From assembly GCF_001650915.1 (NCBI RefSeq), contig NZ_LXYO01000019.1, positions 1 through 43,370 of the forward strand: DNA of 43,370 nt, written 5' to 3'. Position 1 is the first letter of the stretch. Each line of letters begins with the position of its first letter. A program made the position numbers and the translations under genes. Below are positions 7,311 to 17,756 of the stretch, piece after piece. Origin of the DNA: Marinobacter sp. EhC06 (GTDB lineage Bacteria; Pseudomonadota; Gammaproteobacteria; Pseudomonadales; Oleiphilaceae). Under the pieces are notes generated by a model. The model was not told where the DNA came from. It did not search any database and saw only the letters and a program-made list of their open reading frames with translations.

Positions 7311-9086
7311 ATGCAGAAAATCTGGCACCAGATTACCGAGCATCTGATCCCTGTTTTCCGGCGCCGGTTATCCGGTGTTGATGCTTTGCCGCAACTGGCC
7401 GTGCTCGGCCTGCTGTCCGGGTTGATTACCGGTGGCGTCATCCTGGTGTTCCGCCTGGCCATTGAGTGGCCGCTCGAGCATTTTCTTCCAGGCAATGGCT
7501 CCGAATCCTTCGAGGAACTGAATCTGCTGACCCGGGGGCTTCTCCCGCTCGCCGGGGCGCTCGGCCTGGGCTTGCTGATGCACCGCCTGGCCACCCACGA
7601 CCGCAAGGTCGGGATCGTTCACGTTATGGAGCGCCTGAACTACCATCAGGGCTACATCTCCATACGCAGCGCAATTGTGCAGTTTATCTCGGGGGTGGCC
7701 ACCGTGGTCAGCGGCCAGTCGGCAGGTCGTGAGGGGCCGGCCGTGCACCTGGGCGCGGCCTTTTCGAGCCTGATGGGACAATGGATGCGCCTGCCGAACA
7801 ACAGCATCCGGACACTGGTGGCCTGCGGCTGTGCGGCGGCCATTTCAGCGTCATTCAACACGCCGATCTCAGGTGTCATTTTCGCCATGGAAGTGGTGAT
7901 GATGGAATACACCATTGCGGGTTTCACACCAATCATTCTGGCGGCGGTAAGCGCAGCGATTGTTACCCAGGCGGTGTATGGCGCAGAACCGGCCTTCAGC
8001 GTGCCGGCGCTGACCATGAACTCGTTGACGGAGATCCCCTGGATACTGGCCATTGCCGTGATTATCGGCATCGCTGCGGCGCTGTTTATCCAGCTGGTCG
8101 ACACCATGGGCAAGCACCACCACCGTCCGGTTTTGTTGCGCATTACCATTGCGGGCCTTCTGATGGTGCCATTCGCCATTTTCATTCCGGAAACCATGGG
8201 TATCGGGTACGACACAGTCAACGAAACCATTAATGGGGAGCTGGGGTTCTGGCTATTGCTCGGAGCTGGCGCCGCCAAGCTGGTGATCACCTCGCTTTCC
8301 ATTGGTCTGGGCATGCCAAGTGGAGTGATTGGTCCCACGCTGTTCATGGGGGCAACCCTGGGCGGTGCCATGGGGTTGATTGGCGCACAGATTCTGCCGG
8401 AACACGCATCATCGGTTGGCTTTTACGCCATGCTGGGAATGGGCGCCATGATGGGTGCCGTGCTTCAGGCGCCGCTCGCTGCCCTGATGGCGCTGATGGA
8501 ACTCACGCGAAATCCCAACATCATCCTTCCGGGTATGCTTATCATTACCACCTCGAGCCTGGTCACCAGCGAGGCCTTCGGCAAGAAATCACTGTTCCTG
8601 ACCATCCTCAAGAACCAGGGGCTGAGCTACCAGAATTCCCCGGTAATTCAGGCCCTCCGGCGGGTATCGGTTGGTGCCATCATGGACCGAAGTATACTAC
8701 GCACCGAGCGGCACCTGAGCGTCGAAGAGGCACGAAAGGCCCTGAAATCCGAGCCAAAGTGGCTGGTCGTTGAGGGCAGTAGCGGGCCCACCGCCCTGTT
8801 ACCGGCCGTCGATCTGGCGAGATACCTGGAGGATACGGAAAAGCTGGTGGCCGAGGAGGAAGTCGAACCACCGGAGTCCATCGACCTGATGGACATTCCC
8901 GCCAATCGTCGTGACGTTGCCCCGGTACAGTACCAGGCCACCCTGGAGGAAGCCTTGAATGAGTTCGATGCAACTAACGCCGAGGCCCTTTACGTACAAC
9001 GTCACGTGGCGCCCATGATCCAGCGGGTTTATGGCGTGGTGCTGAAAGCCGATATCGAGAGTTACTACCAATACCGACGGAGCTGA
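7311..9086 (+). CDS. ClC-family chloride channel/antiporter with C-terminal CBS-type region
   Basis: This is an inner-membrane anion channel or H+/Cl- antiporter of the ClC fold. About ten hydrophobic segments fill residues 25-430. The GREGP motif carries the gating glutamate E141 (in [13 protein letters not shown]), and the third selectivity motif reads GMPSGVIGP. The usual first motif GSGIP is replaced by KVGIVHV, so the chloride-coordinating serine is missing. A cytoplasmic C-terminal region (about 440-591) contains at least one CBS-like unit ([27 protein letters not shown]) and a second weaker one. It heads a rightward operon with hemJ, whose ATG is 3 bases after its stop. Transported ion and direction cannot be told from sequence. 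Confidence 0.93.
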   Translation: MQKIWHQITEHLIPVFRRRLSGVDALPQLAVLGLLSGLITGGVILVFRLAIEWPLEHFLPGNGSESFEELNLLTRGLLPLAGALGLGLLMHRLATHDRKVGIVHVMERLNYHQGYISIRSAIVQFISGVATVVSGQSAGREGPAVHLGAAFSSLMGQWMRLPNNSIRTLVACGCAAAISASFNTPISGVIFAMEVVMMEYTIAGFTPIILAAVSAAIVTQAVYGAEPAFSVPALTMNSLTEIPWILAIAVIIGIAAALFIQLVDTMGKHHHRPVLLRITIAGLLMVPFAIFIPETMGIGYDTVNETINGELGFWLLLGAGAAKLVITSLSIGLGMPSGVIGPTLFMGATLGGAMGLIGAQILPEHASSVGFYAMLGMGAMMGAVLQAPLAALMALMELTRNPNIILPGMLIITTSSLVTSEAFGKKSLFLTILKNQGLSYQNSPVIQALRRVSVGAIMDRSILRTERHLSVEEARKALKSEPKWLVVEGSSGPTALLPAVDLARYLEDTEKLVAEEEVEPPESIDLMDIPANRRDVAPVQYQATLEEALNEFDATNAEALYVQRHVAPMIQRVYGVVLKADIESYYQYRRS

Positions 9087-9089
9087 CGA

Positions 9090-9512
9090 ATGCTTTGGGT
9101 GAAAGCCTTCCATATTATTTCACTGGTGTGCTGGTTCGCCGGCATCTTCTACCTGCCCAGGCTGTTCGTCTACCATGCCGCCTGCGAGGACGAGCCCGGT
9201 CGTGAGCGCTTCAAGATCATGGAGCGCAAGCTTTACCGCGGCATTACCACACCCTCGATGGTCGCAACCTTTGTCTTCGGCGTCTGGCTGATCAGTTACA
9301 ATGCATCCGGCTATTTCAGCCAGGGCTGGATGCATGCCAAGCTGTTACTGGTGGCAATTCTGATTGTTTACCATTTTTATTGCGGACACCTTGTAAAGGT
9401 CTTCCGGGACGACCAGAACACCAGAAGCCACGTGTTTTACCGTTGGTTCAATGAGCTGCCGGTCCTGATCCTGCTGGCCGTTGTTATCCTGGCAGTTGTC
9501 AAACCGTTTTGA
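9090..9512 (+). CDS. hemJ: Protoporphyrinogen IX oxidase, HemJ type
   Basis: HemJ oxidises protoporphyrinogen IX to protoporphyrin IX at the inner membrane in haem synthesis. It is a four-helix membrane protein of 140 residues with the conserved H8 (KAFHIISLVCWFAGIFYLPRLFVYH) and K84 (WMHAKLLLV), both thought to matter for haem binding or activity. GGAG lies 8 bases upstream of the ATG. It shares an operon with hemL two genes downstream, so two haem-pathway steps are co-expressed. Its stop codon overlaps the ribosome-binding site of thiD. Confidence 0.93.
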   Translation: MLWVKAFHIISLVCWFAGIFYLPRLFVYHAACEDEPGRERFKIMERKLYRGITTPSMVATFVFGVWLISYNASGYFSQGWMHAKLLLVAILIVYHFYCGHLVKVFRDDQNTRSHVFYRWFNELPVLILLAVVILAVVKPF

Positions 9513-9523
9513 GGAGCTGAGTC

Positions 9524-10312
9524 ATTAAACGTTTTACCCGACCCCAGGTTCTTATTCTTTCCGGCCTCGACCCATCCGGCGGCGCCGGGATTCAGGCCGA
9601 CATTCAGGCAGTCACCTCGCTGGGCTGCCATCCCTTGCCGGTTCTCTCGTGCCTCACCGTTCAGGATACCCGCAACGTGTATGGCGCCGAGCCGGTATCC
9701 GCAGACCTGATTCGCCAGCAACTCCAGTGCCTTGCTGAAGACACCCCCATTCACGCCATTAAAACCGGCGCCCTGGGCAACGCTGCGGTGGTGGATGTGC
9801 TGGTGGAGTTCATCCGTGAACACCCCGGTATACCAGTGATTACCGACCCGGTGATCAAGGCCGCAGGTGGGGGTGACCTGGCCGATGACGCACTGGTCAG
9901 CGCCATGAAAGAGAAGTTGTTTCCTCTGGCAGAGATGATTACGCCAAACGGTATCGAGCTGGCGATGCTCGGGGGCAGCGATAACCCTGATCAGGCCGCC
10001 GACAACCTGTTGCAAGGCGGGTGTGAATCGGTTTTGGCCACCGGAGGGCACGGCACTGGCGTTCACATTATCAACACCCTGTACAATCACGCGCCTGAAC
10101 CCATGCGCTGGGAGGTTGAACGTATCGGCGGCGAGTATCACGGCACCGGCTGTACCCTGGCCGCGGCGATTGCCGCCGGCAGGGCCTCCGGTCTGTCCCC
10201 ACGCGCCGCCATCTCCCAGGCCCAGAACTACGTTCATCGCGCCATACTGCACGCTCTGGAAGTGGGCAAAGGCCAGCCGGTCCCGGATCGAGGTATTCTG
10301 TGGGAACGATGA
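9524..10312 (+). CDS. thiD: Hydroxymethylpyrimidine/phosphomethylpyrimidine kinase, apparent ATT start
   Basis: ThiD phosphorylates HMP and HMP-P to make the pyrimidine half of thiamine. The essential N-terminal LSGLDPSGGAGIQADIQA is encoded from about 9551. The family blocks IKTGALG, TDPVIKAAGGG and GGEYHGTGCTLAAAIAAG follow. No ATG, GTG or TTG lies in frame upstream of 9635, and an in-frame TGA occupies 9518-9520. The only well-placed initiator is ATT at 9524, 7 bases after GAGGAG (9511-9516). That gives 262 residues, the normal ThiD length. The TTG at 9635 would remove the substrate-binding N-terminus. ATT initiation is rare but known for infC. The hemJ stop overlaps the ribosome-binding site, so coupling is likely. 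Confidence 0.9.
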   Translation: MKRFTRPQVLILSGLDPSGGAGIQADIQAVTSLGCHPLPVLSCLTVQDTRNVYGAEPVSADLIRQQLQCLAEDTPIHAIKTGALGNAAVVDVLVEFIREHPGIPVITDPVIKAAGGGDLADDALVSAMKEKLFPLAEMITPNGIELAMLGGSDNPDQAADNLLQGGCESVLATGGHGTGVHIINTLYNHAPEPMRWEVERIGGEYHGTGCTLAAAIAAGRASGLSPRAAISQAQNYVHRAILHALEVGKGQPVPDRGILWER

Positions 10313-10968
10313 GTAAAGGGCTTCGTCCGGGCCTCTACGCCATCACGGACAGCGCGCTCACTCCACCGGAAACACTGATCGAATCGATTGAGGCAGCGCT
10401 TCGCGGCGGCGCGGTCATGGTACAATATCGCGAGAAACACGCGTCGATGGCCGAGAGACTTAGCCAGGCCAGGAACCTGCAGGCAGTTTGCCAGAACGCA
10501 GGCGTCCCGTTGCTGATCAACGACGATCCGGAGCTGGCGAAACGCGTGGGCGCTGCCGGAGTCCATATGGGGCAGACGGACGGCTCGCTGACCGCCGCCC
10601 GCGAACTACTCGGTGACCAGGCCATTATCGGCATAACCTGCCACGCCGATCTGGCATTAGCACGGGCCGGACTGGAGGCAGGTGCCGACTACCTGGCGTT
10701 CGGGCGCTTCTATACGTCGTCGACCAAACCCGGAGCACCGGCAGCATCCCCCGGGGTGCTGACCGAAGCCAAGAATTTCGGGCGCCCGCTGACCGCCATT
10801 GGCGGTGTAACTGTGGAAAACGGCGAACCCCTGATTCGCGCCGGGGCCGACATGCTTGCCGTGGTTGGCGGCCTGTTTGGCGGAGCCACTGATGACATTG
10901 AGCTGAGAGCCAAAGCTTTTGAACGCCTGTTCGCAAGCCATCACCCACTTTTTTCACTTCCCGAATAA
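10309..10968 (+). CDS. thiE: Thiamine-phosphate synthase
   Basis: ThiE joins HMP-PP and thiazole phosphate to thiamine phosphate. TIM-barrel features are in order: LYAITD, GGAVMVQYREK, LLINDDPELAKRVGAAGVHMGQ, GADYLAFGRFYTSSTKP and IGGVTVENG. The ATG at 10309 overlaps the thiD stop as ATGA. A GTG at 10300 is also open, but the ATG gives the usual N-terminus and translational coupling. The protein is 219 residues. I saw no TPP riboswitch upstream of the thiD-thiE pair, which lies inside a longer operon. Confidence 0.96.
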   Translation: MSKGLRPGLYAITDSALTPPETLIESIEAALRGGAVMVQYREKHASMAERLSQARNLQAVCQNAGVPLLINDDPELAKRVGAAGVHMGQTDGSLTAARELLGDQAIIGITCHADLALARAGLEAGADYLAFGRFYTSSTKPGAPAASPGVLTEAKNFGRPLTAIGGVTVENGEPLIRAGADMLAVVGGLFGGATDDIELRAKAFERLFASHHPLFSLPE

Positions 10969-10983
10969 CAGGAGCCCAGATCC

Positions 10984-12264
<1,281 letters not shown>

Positions 12265-12289
12265 TCTTTCGACTCTTCCCCACCGACGA

Positions 12290-12318
12290 CCCCGCAGGTC
12301 TCAGCCTGTCCTGCGGGG
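12290..12318. terminator. GC-rich hairpin after hemL
   Basis: CCCCGCAGG (12290-12298) and CCTGCGGGG (12310-12318) form a perfect 9-bp stem with an 11-nt loop, 26 bases after the hemL stop. No T tract follows, so it is an imperfect terminator candidate or an mRNA-stabilising hairpin. Confidence 0.5.
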
Positions 12319-12325
12319 CCACCTC

Positions 12326-12341
12326 AGTGACGAGCGTCACA
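12326..12341. promoter_or_regulatory. CRP/Vfr-like site upstream of the lipase gene
   Basis: AGTGA-N6-TCACA matches the CRP/Vfr consensus TGTGA-N6-TCACA at 9 of 10 specified bases. It lies in the 329-base gap between hemL and the lipase, about 250 bases before the lipase ATG. It could equally be a short hairpin (GTGAC/GTCAC). Confidence 0.4.
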
Positions 12342-12398
12342 CTTCTACGGCGAACACACCCTCCTGGCCTCTTCTGCCGTTGACTTACCACCCCGACT

Positions 12399-12413
12399 GA
12401 TCAAATGTTGATC
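12399..12413. promoter_or_regulatory. Operator-like inverted repeat upstream of the lipase gene
   Basis: GATCAA-ATG-TTGATC has perfect 6-bp arms with a 3-bp centre. A possible -35 TTGACT lies nearby (about 12380) without a convincing -10 partner. The rest of 12414-12593 holds no gene and no clear promoter that I could identify. Confidence 0.35.
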
Positions 12414-12563
12414 TAATCTCTACCGAGATGCTCTGACGGCACCAATCTAACAAAGACAAGAATCAAGTCAGCGCACGGAAGCACTCGATCTGCCATGTTG
12501 CAGATGCAGTACGAGAAGATAGTCTCTGGAGCAACCCGTTAGGTTGAGCCGCAGTTTGAATAA

Positions 12564-13514
<951 letters not shown>

Positions 13515-13523
13515 TGGTTAGCT

Positions 13524-13558
13524 GGCCTTCTGGCTGTGCGTTGCAGAGCTAGAAGGCC
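13524..13558. terminator. Hairpin between convergent lipase and TPR-barrel genes
   Basis: GGCCTTCT (13524-13531) and AGAAGGCC (13551-13558) are perfect 8-bp arms. The right arm includes the stop codon of the leftward gene. It could act on both transcripts, though it lacks a clear T run. Confidence 0.45.
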
Positions 13559-14871
13559 CCTTCCAGGGTCAACATCAGCGTCTGGCGCTGATAATCATAC
13601 TGGGACAGACTGCTTCTGTTGTCCCGAACCAGCCACTCCCCCCGGACCAGCCAACGGCTGTCCAGAGACTTCTCCGCCAGCAATCCGATCTCCAGACGGT
13701 TATCCTCCCGGAGGCCGCTCTCACCAACTGCGGTCACCACCTGATGGGCATCCTGGTATCGGCTGTGGCGAACCGAGCCTGTTGTTCCGAGAGCCAGGTC
13801 AGGATGCCAGCGATAGCGACCGGCAACCTCCAGGGTGTGGTGGGTGGGAGAGACACTGACAAATTCATCGGCGGTTCGCAGATCCCGACGGTTATTGATC
13901 TCCAGGGAGTATTCGCCGTCGAACCGCCAGGATCCAAGGTACTTGAGCGCATGGAGGCGCGCCCGATACCACTGACCGTCATAGGCCTCGAACCCGGAAC
14001 CACCGTTCACGGTAGCGGCGGCCAGAATTATTCCGCACTGGTCAGGGGCTGCCGGTAGCGAACACTGCCGCCAACGATAAAACCCCTCAATGCCGGATCG
14101 GGTTTCAAGGGATTCACTGTCGAACCAGGATTTCACCAACGACACCAGTGCCCCGCGTTCACCTTCAGTCAGGGTCTCGGACCAGCCTATCCGTCCCTGT
14201 AATACCCGGGTATCGTATTCGTGGTTGGATGGGTGTTCGCGGGAATAGGCGGCCACATCGAGTGCGATTCTGGAGCGGGCGCCGACTGGTCGTTCGTAGT
14301 TTCCCGCAGCCAGTGCTTCGAGGAAACCGCCACCCTCACTGGACGCCGTATCCTCGGGCAAGCCGGCAATATTGGAATCGTAACCGCCGGAGATGCCCAG
14401 ATAGCCACGAAAGGAGGGCTCGCTGGCCGACGGCGGGACTCCGCCGGCCAGTTTATTCAGCTGGGCCCGGGCCAACGCCCGGATTTTATCCGGAGCACTC
14501 TCTGCCGAGGCCTGTTCGAACCAGTGCCGGGCTTCGACAGGCTCGTCCCGGGCAAGCGCAACCAGACCAAGGTTATAGCGCGCCAGGGCGCCGTCGGAGT
14601 CATCCAGCAAGGCACGGAAGGCCGATTCAGCGGCGACATAATCGCCCAGCTGATAGCAGACAACGCCGAGGTTGTAGAAAAGAGAGGGGGATGAGAGGCC
14701 TGCATCAATGGCGCTCTGGAAGCGCTGTTTCGAAGCGTTCAGGTCTCCTGCTTCAAAGGCTTCAACGCCGGCACGGAAATCCTCCATGCCGGCTTCTGTT
14801 TCCGCCGCCTGAAGATTCATTGTGGGCACTAAAAAAAGGAACAGGGACAGGGCGCGCCAAAATACCAGCAA
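13549..14871 (-). CDS. TPR plus outer-membrane beta-barrel protein (Slam-like architecture)
   Basis: I do not recognise a named gene. An N-terminal signal peptide (about residues 1-22, LVPTMNLQAA) is followed by tetratricopeptide-like helices (about 28-150: GVEAFEAGDLNASKQRFQSAI, YNLGVVCYQLGDYVAAESAF). A region of about 285 residues then has alternating polar/hydrophobic strands and ends with an aromatic C-terminus (LMLTLEGAF), as outer-membrane barrels do. Periplasmic TPR plus C-terminal barrel is the layout of Slam (DUF560) surface-lipoprotein translocators. The near-terminal YDYQRQ pattern is compatible, but an assignment needs a profile search. Start is TTG at 14871 with GGAG 8 bases upstream. 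It is the last gene of the ECF sigma/anti-sigma operon. Confidence 0.75.
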   Translation of the reverse strand: MLVFWRALSLFLFLVPTMNLQAAETEAGMEDFRAGVEAFEAGDLNASKQRFQSAIDAGLSSPSLFYNLGVVCYQLGDYVAAESAFRALLDDSDGALARYNLGLVALARDEPVEARHWFEQASAESAPDKIRALARAQLNKLAGGVPPSASEPSFRGYLGISGGYDSNIAGLPEDTASSEGGGFLEALAAGNYERPVGARSRIALDVAAYSREHPSNHEYDTRVLQGRIGWSETLTEGERGALVSLVKSWFDSESLETRSGIEGFYRWRQCSLPAAPDQCGIILAAATVNGGSGFEAYDGQWYRARLHALKYLGSWRFDGEYSLEINNRRDLRTADEFVSVSPTHHTLEVAGRYRWHPDLALGTTGSVRHSRYQDAHQVVTAVGESGLREDNRLEIGLLAEKSLDSRWLVRGEWLVRDNRSSLSQYDYQRQTLMLTLEGAF

Positions 14872-14924
14872 ACAGGTTTCTCCGGATTAATCCACGCGGG
14901 GCAGGAACGGTTACATCTCCGGCT

Positions 14925-15299
14925 TCAGCGATCCAGCCCTGGTGCATCCGGCAGCTCCGGGCGTTCCGGACGCTCCGGCAACTCAGGCTTACCCTTGATC
15001 AGCTCTCGGGATTGCCTGGCTTTTTCGGACATGGATTCACCAAACTCGCGCCCCCTTTCTCGGGCTTCACTGGCCGCATCCAGCCCCGGGGAGCCAGACT
15101 TACCCGGATTGTCGGGTCTTTCAATAGCACGGGGCAACTCAATTTCCCGCACGACCGAATCGGTGAGCTCTGCATCGTCAGTCACCATGCGCATGGTAAC
15201 ATCCAGATCATCATTAGCCAGTGTTGTCGCTGGCACCCCAAACCCGATCACCAGCAACCCGACCACTTTTACGCTCACTGCAAACCTGTCACCTGTCAT
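14925..15299 (-). CDS. Small secreted hypothetical protein with Pro/Glu-rich tail
   Basis: No known family is recognised. It has an N-terminal signal peptide (VVGLLVIGFGVPATTLA, cleavage near residue 29). An acidic, probably disordered mature part of about 95 residues contains EIELPRAIERPDNPGK and a short repeated ELPERPERPELPDAP tail. Its ATG overlaps the stop of the anti-sigma gene by 4 bases, showing translational coupling. It lies between a sigma/anti-sigma pair and a TPR-barrel gene, so it may be a periplasmic signal or partner of that system; this is inference. Confidence 0.75.
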   Translation of the reverse strand: MTGDRFAVSVKVVGLLVIGFGVPATTLANDDLDVTMRMVTDDAELTDSVVREIELPRAIERPDNPGKSGSPGLDAASEARERGREFGESMSEKARQSRELIKGKPELPERPERPELPDAPGLDR

Positions 15300-15988
15300 G
15301 ATTCGGGATCCTCGCCCGTTCGTTGTGGGTAGTCGGGAATCGGGGCCCGAAAGGTTTTCTGGCGATCTCCGGTGTCCAGTCGGGCCACCAACTCACCGGC
15401 ACCGGGAAAGAGGAGCTTCAGGGGTAGCGACAAGACGTTCTCCCCTGCATTGAGGCTTACCTTCCAGCTAAGTTCACGATGCCCTGGCCAGGAGGCCAGC
15501 TCCACATTCGGTGGTAGCTCCAGGGTAAGCGTAACGTTTTCCAGGGCTTCACCGGAACGGAAGGCAAGGCGCACGGTTTTCTCAACAGGTTCGGTAATGC
15601 CGGATACCGGGTTTTCAGCGGCATTTTCCGACGACGCGACAACAGGCTCGGCGTTGTCATTCACTTTATCGGGCTGGAACAGAAAACCCAGGCCAATACC
15701 CAGGGCAAGAGCCGCCGCAATGGCACCACCCAGCGCCCCGTGACTCCATCCGGACTTCGGATTGGCTGCGCCTCGGGCAGACGACAAGACACGGTTGTGG
15801 AAATCAGGAGACGGCTCAGGGATGCTAAATTGCTCCTGCAACGCCCGGTTCAGATCGCGCTCCGAGGCAAGCCACTCGCGACACGCCAGGCAGCCAGCAA
15901 TATGCTCTTCCACCCGGTCATGAGCGGGGGCAGAAAGCTGGTTGTTGATGTAGGCAGGTAGATCCACCCGGATTTCGTTGCAGGACAT
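15296..15988 (-). CDS. Transmembrane anti-sigma factor with zinc-binding ZAS motif
   Basis: It is predicted to hold the adjacent ECF sigma factor inactive at the inner membrane. The N-terminal anti-sigma domain has H29-x3-C33-x2-C36 (HIAGCLAC), the zinc-binding motif of this class, with C3 as a possible extra ligand. One membrane helix follows near residues 85-105 (GAIAAALALGIGLGFLF), then a periplasmic beta-rich domain of about 130 residues. The ATG at 15988 is preceded by GAGGTGAA. The sigma gene stops 10 bases upstream and the next gene overlaps by 4 bases. What stimulus the periplasmic domain senses is not visible. Confidence 0.9.
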   Translation of the reverse strand: MSCNEIRVDLPAYINNQLSAPAHDRVEEHIAGCLACREWLASERDLNRALQEQFSIPEPSPDFHNRVLSSARGAANPKSGWSHGALGGAIAAALALGIGLGFLFQPDKVNDNAEPVVASSENAAENPVSGITEPVEKTVRLAFRSGEALENVTLTLELPPNVELASWPGHRELSWKVSLNAGENVLSLPLKLLFPGAGELVARLDTGDRQKTFRAPIPDYPQRTGEDPES

Positions 15989-15998
15989 TGTCTTCACC

Positions 15999-16586
15999 TC
16001 ACTCCCCCACACGTCCAGCCGGTTCAATTGGTTCCAGCTCCCGCTGCAATTTCTTTCGCAGGGCCGCCCGACACCTGTGTAGCCGCGATTTTACGGTCCC
16101 CAGCGGGATGTCCAGCACCTCCGCGATGTCCTCCTGGCGCCAGCCGTCCACATCATGAAGCAACAACAGGGTTCGCTGATCGGGTGTCAGGGTCATCATC
16201 ACCCGGTCCAAAACCGGCCCCAGGCGAGACTGCTCCAGTTGCAGATCCGGTCCAACGTTGTCCGACTCAAGACTGTCCAGCCAGTCAGCCTGGCTTTCCG
16301 TACCGACCAACTCGGTCAACGGGCGGTCACTCTGACGGTTCTTACGCCGAACCTGGTCGATAAACTGCCGGTAGAGCACCCGGTTTAACCAGGGCCGTAA
16401 CTGGTCAACGCTTTCCAGCTCATCAAGCTTTGGGAATAGCTTGACCACGACATCCTGAACCAGATCCTCGGCATCCTGTTGCTGACCGGCCAAACGGTAG
16501 GCAAACCGGTACATGGCGTCCAAGTGGGGCTTCACCAGGGCGTCAAAACGCCGGGACTTCGAGGGCTTGAAAGGAAAAATTGCCAA
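15999..16586 (-). CDS. ECF (extracytoplasmic function) RNA polymerase sigma factor
   Basis: This alternative sigma factor has sigma-2 (residues 12-80: YRFAYRLAGQQQDAEDLVQDVVVKLF, the core-binding part) and sigma-4 (about 125-185: LTPDQRTLLLLHDVDGWRQEDIAEVLDIPLGTVKSRLHRCRAALRKK, the -35-binding helix-turn-helix). Its 195 residues fit the ECF class. The start is TTG at 16586 with only a weak AGGT upstream, so it is the least certain part. It heads the leftward operon sigma/anti-sigma/secreted protein/TPR-barrel and is divergent from a DUF4382 lipoprotein gene. Confidence 0.92.
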   Translation of the reverse strand: MAIFPFKPSKSRRFDALVKPHLDAMYRFAYRLAGQQQDAEDLVQDVVVKLFPKLDELESVDQLRPWLNRVLYRQFIDQVRRKNRQSDRPLTELVGTESQADWLDSLESDNVGPDLQLEQSRLGPVLDRVMMTLTPDQRTLLLLHDVDGWRQEDIAEVLDIPLGTVKSRLHRCRAALRKKLQRELEPIEPAGRVGE

Positions 16587-16720
16587 AGCCGTTGTTTACC
16601 TGCGTGGGTTCATGCCAGCGGCGCAGTCTATATCAAATAGCTGGGCCGATGCATTTGCCGAATTCCCGATCTGACAATTCAACGATTGCCGGGACATTAG
16701 GGAACGTTAACAAAAATCCC

Positions 16721-16748
16721 GGAACTCTGCTCCCAACAAGTGCGTGGT
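16721..16748 (+). promoter_or_regulatory. Candidate ECF-type promoter of the DUF4382 lipoprotein gene
   Basis: GGAAC (16721-16725) is followed after 17 bases by CGTGGT (16743-16748), the layout of many ECF promoters (GGAAC, 16-17 bases, CGT). A second GGAAC lies at 16701-16705. The start would be near 16755, about 55 bases before the ATG. It is tentative, because the true target sequence of this sigma factor is unknown. Confidence 0.35.
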
Positions 16749-16810
16749 ATAGGGGTCAGGTAGCGATGTTGCTTCGCTATGATTCCAGCAAATAAACCTT
16801 GGAGGTTTAT

Positions 16811-17746
16811 ATGAAACGTTCGATCCAACTTCTTGCCATTTCGACGCTTGCTGCAGGCATGGCGGCCTGTGGTGGCAGTGGTAGCGACAGTTCAGCGTCT
16901 TCGGGCACCGGCACGGTTTCCTTCGGAATTACCGATGCCCCGGCCATGGACCTGAGCAATGTCACCATTGCGTTCACGGAAATTCGTTTGAAGCCCGAGA
17001 ATGGTCAATGGGTGGAATTTCCTCTTGAGGGGTTCGAACAGGTAAACCTGCTGGATCTTCAGGGTGGCCTGAGCGAACCACTGATTACGGATGAAGAAGT
17101 ACCTGCCGGCACCTACACCGAGCTTCGGCTGATTGTCGACACGGACAACTCCTTCGTAAAGCTCGAATCTACAGGTGACAGCGAGTACACACTGGCAGTG
17201 CCGTCTGGCGAGCAAAGTGGCCTAAAGCTGAAGGGCAATTTCCTGGTGGCCGCAGACACAACTACCAATTTCACCATCGACTTCGACGTGCGCAAGTCCA
17301 TCGTCGACCCGCAGGGTAACGCCCTGGCTAACTATATGCTGAAACCGTCCCTGAGACTGGTCAATAACCTTGAGGTTGGCTCTATACGTGGTGAGGTGGA
17401 CGTCGCCCAAATCACTTCCACTCGTATGGCGGATGAAACTCTGGCTGACTGTCAGTACGACGGCGCTGTTTACGTCTTCTCCGGTGAGAATGCCGAAACC
17501 TCGGATCTGAACGTAAACAACGAGGAAGGCAATCCTCTGATGATTGTACCGGTTGAGCTCGACGATGAATCAAGCCTCTACAGCTACACGGCAGCATTCC
17601 TGCCAGAGGGTAACTACACCATCAGTTACAGCTGCCAAGAGGATAACAACGAGCAGGATGACAACCTAGACTTCGAGGGAACACAGAGCCTTGAGGTTGT
17701 TGCCAACCAGACAACCGAAGCCGAGCTGATTCCTCTTGTAGAATAA
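16811..17746 (+). CDS. DUF4382 outer-membrane lipoprotein
   Basis: This is a predicted lipoprotein of unknown function. The signal ends in GMAAC with lipidated C20. Residue 21 is Gly, which does not give inner-membrane retention, and a Gly/Ser-rich linker follows, as in surface-exposed lipoproteins. Residues about 37-190 match the DUF4382 pattern: GTVSFGITDAPAMDLSNVTIAFTEIRL, VPAGTYTELRLIV and DFDVRKSIV. A C-terminal beta-rich domain (about 195-311) with one cysteine pair resembles a carboxypeptidase-regulatory/Ig-like fold. GGAGG lies 5 bases before the ATG. It is divergent from the ECF sigma operon and may be its target. Confidence 0.88.
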   Translation: MKRSIQLLAISTLAAGMAACGGSGSDSSASSGTGTVSFGITDAPAMDLSNVTIAFTEIRLKPENGQWVEFPLEGFEQVNLLDLQGGLSEPLITDEEVPAGTYTELRLIVDTDNSFVKLESTGDSEYTLAVPSGEQSGLKLKGNFLVAADTTTNFTIDFDVRKSIVDPQGNALANYMLKPSLRLVNNLEVGSIRGEVDVAQITSTRMADETLADCQYDGAVYVFSGENAETSDLNVNNEEGNPLMIVPVELDDESSLYSYTAAFLPEGNYTISYSCQEDNNEQDDNLDFEGTQSLEVVANQTTEAELIPLVE

Positions 17747-17756
17747 GCCGTTTCCC

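Noticed and set aside
14148..15332. Open frame of 394 codons on the plus strand
   Set aside because: Antisense to the TPR-barrel and secreted-protein genes; composition is Arg/Pro-rich and no domain or ribosome-binding site is visible.
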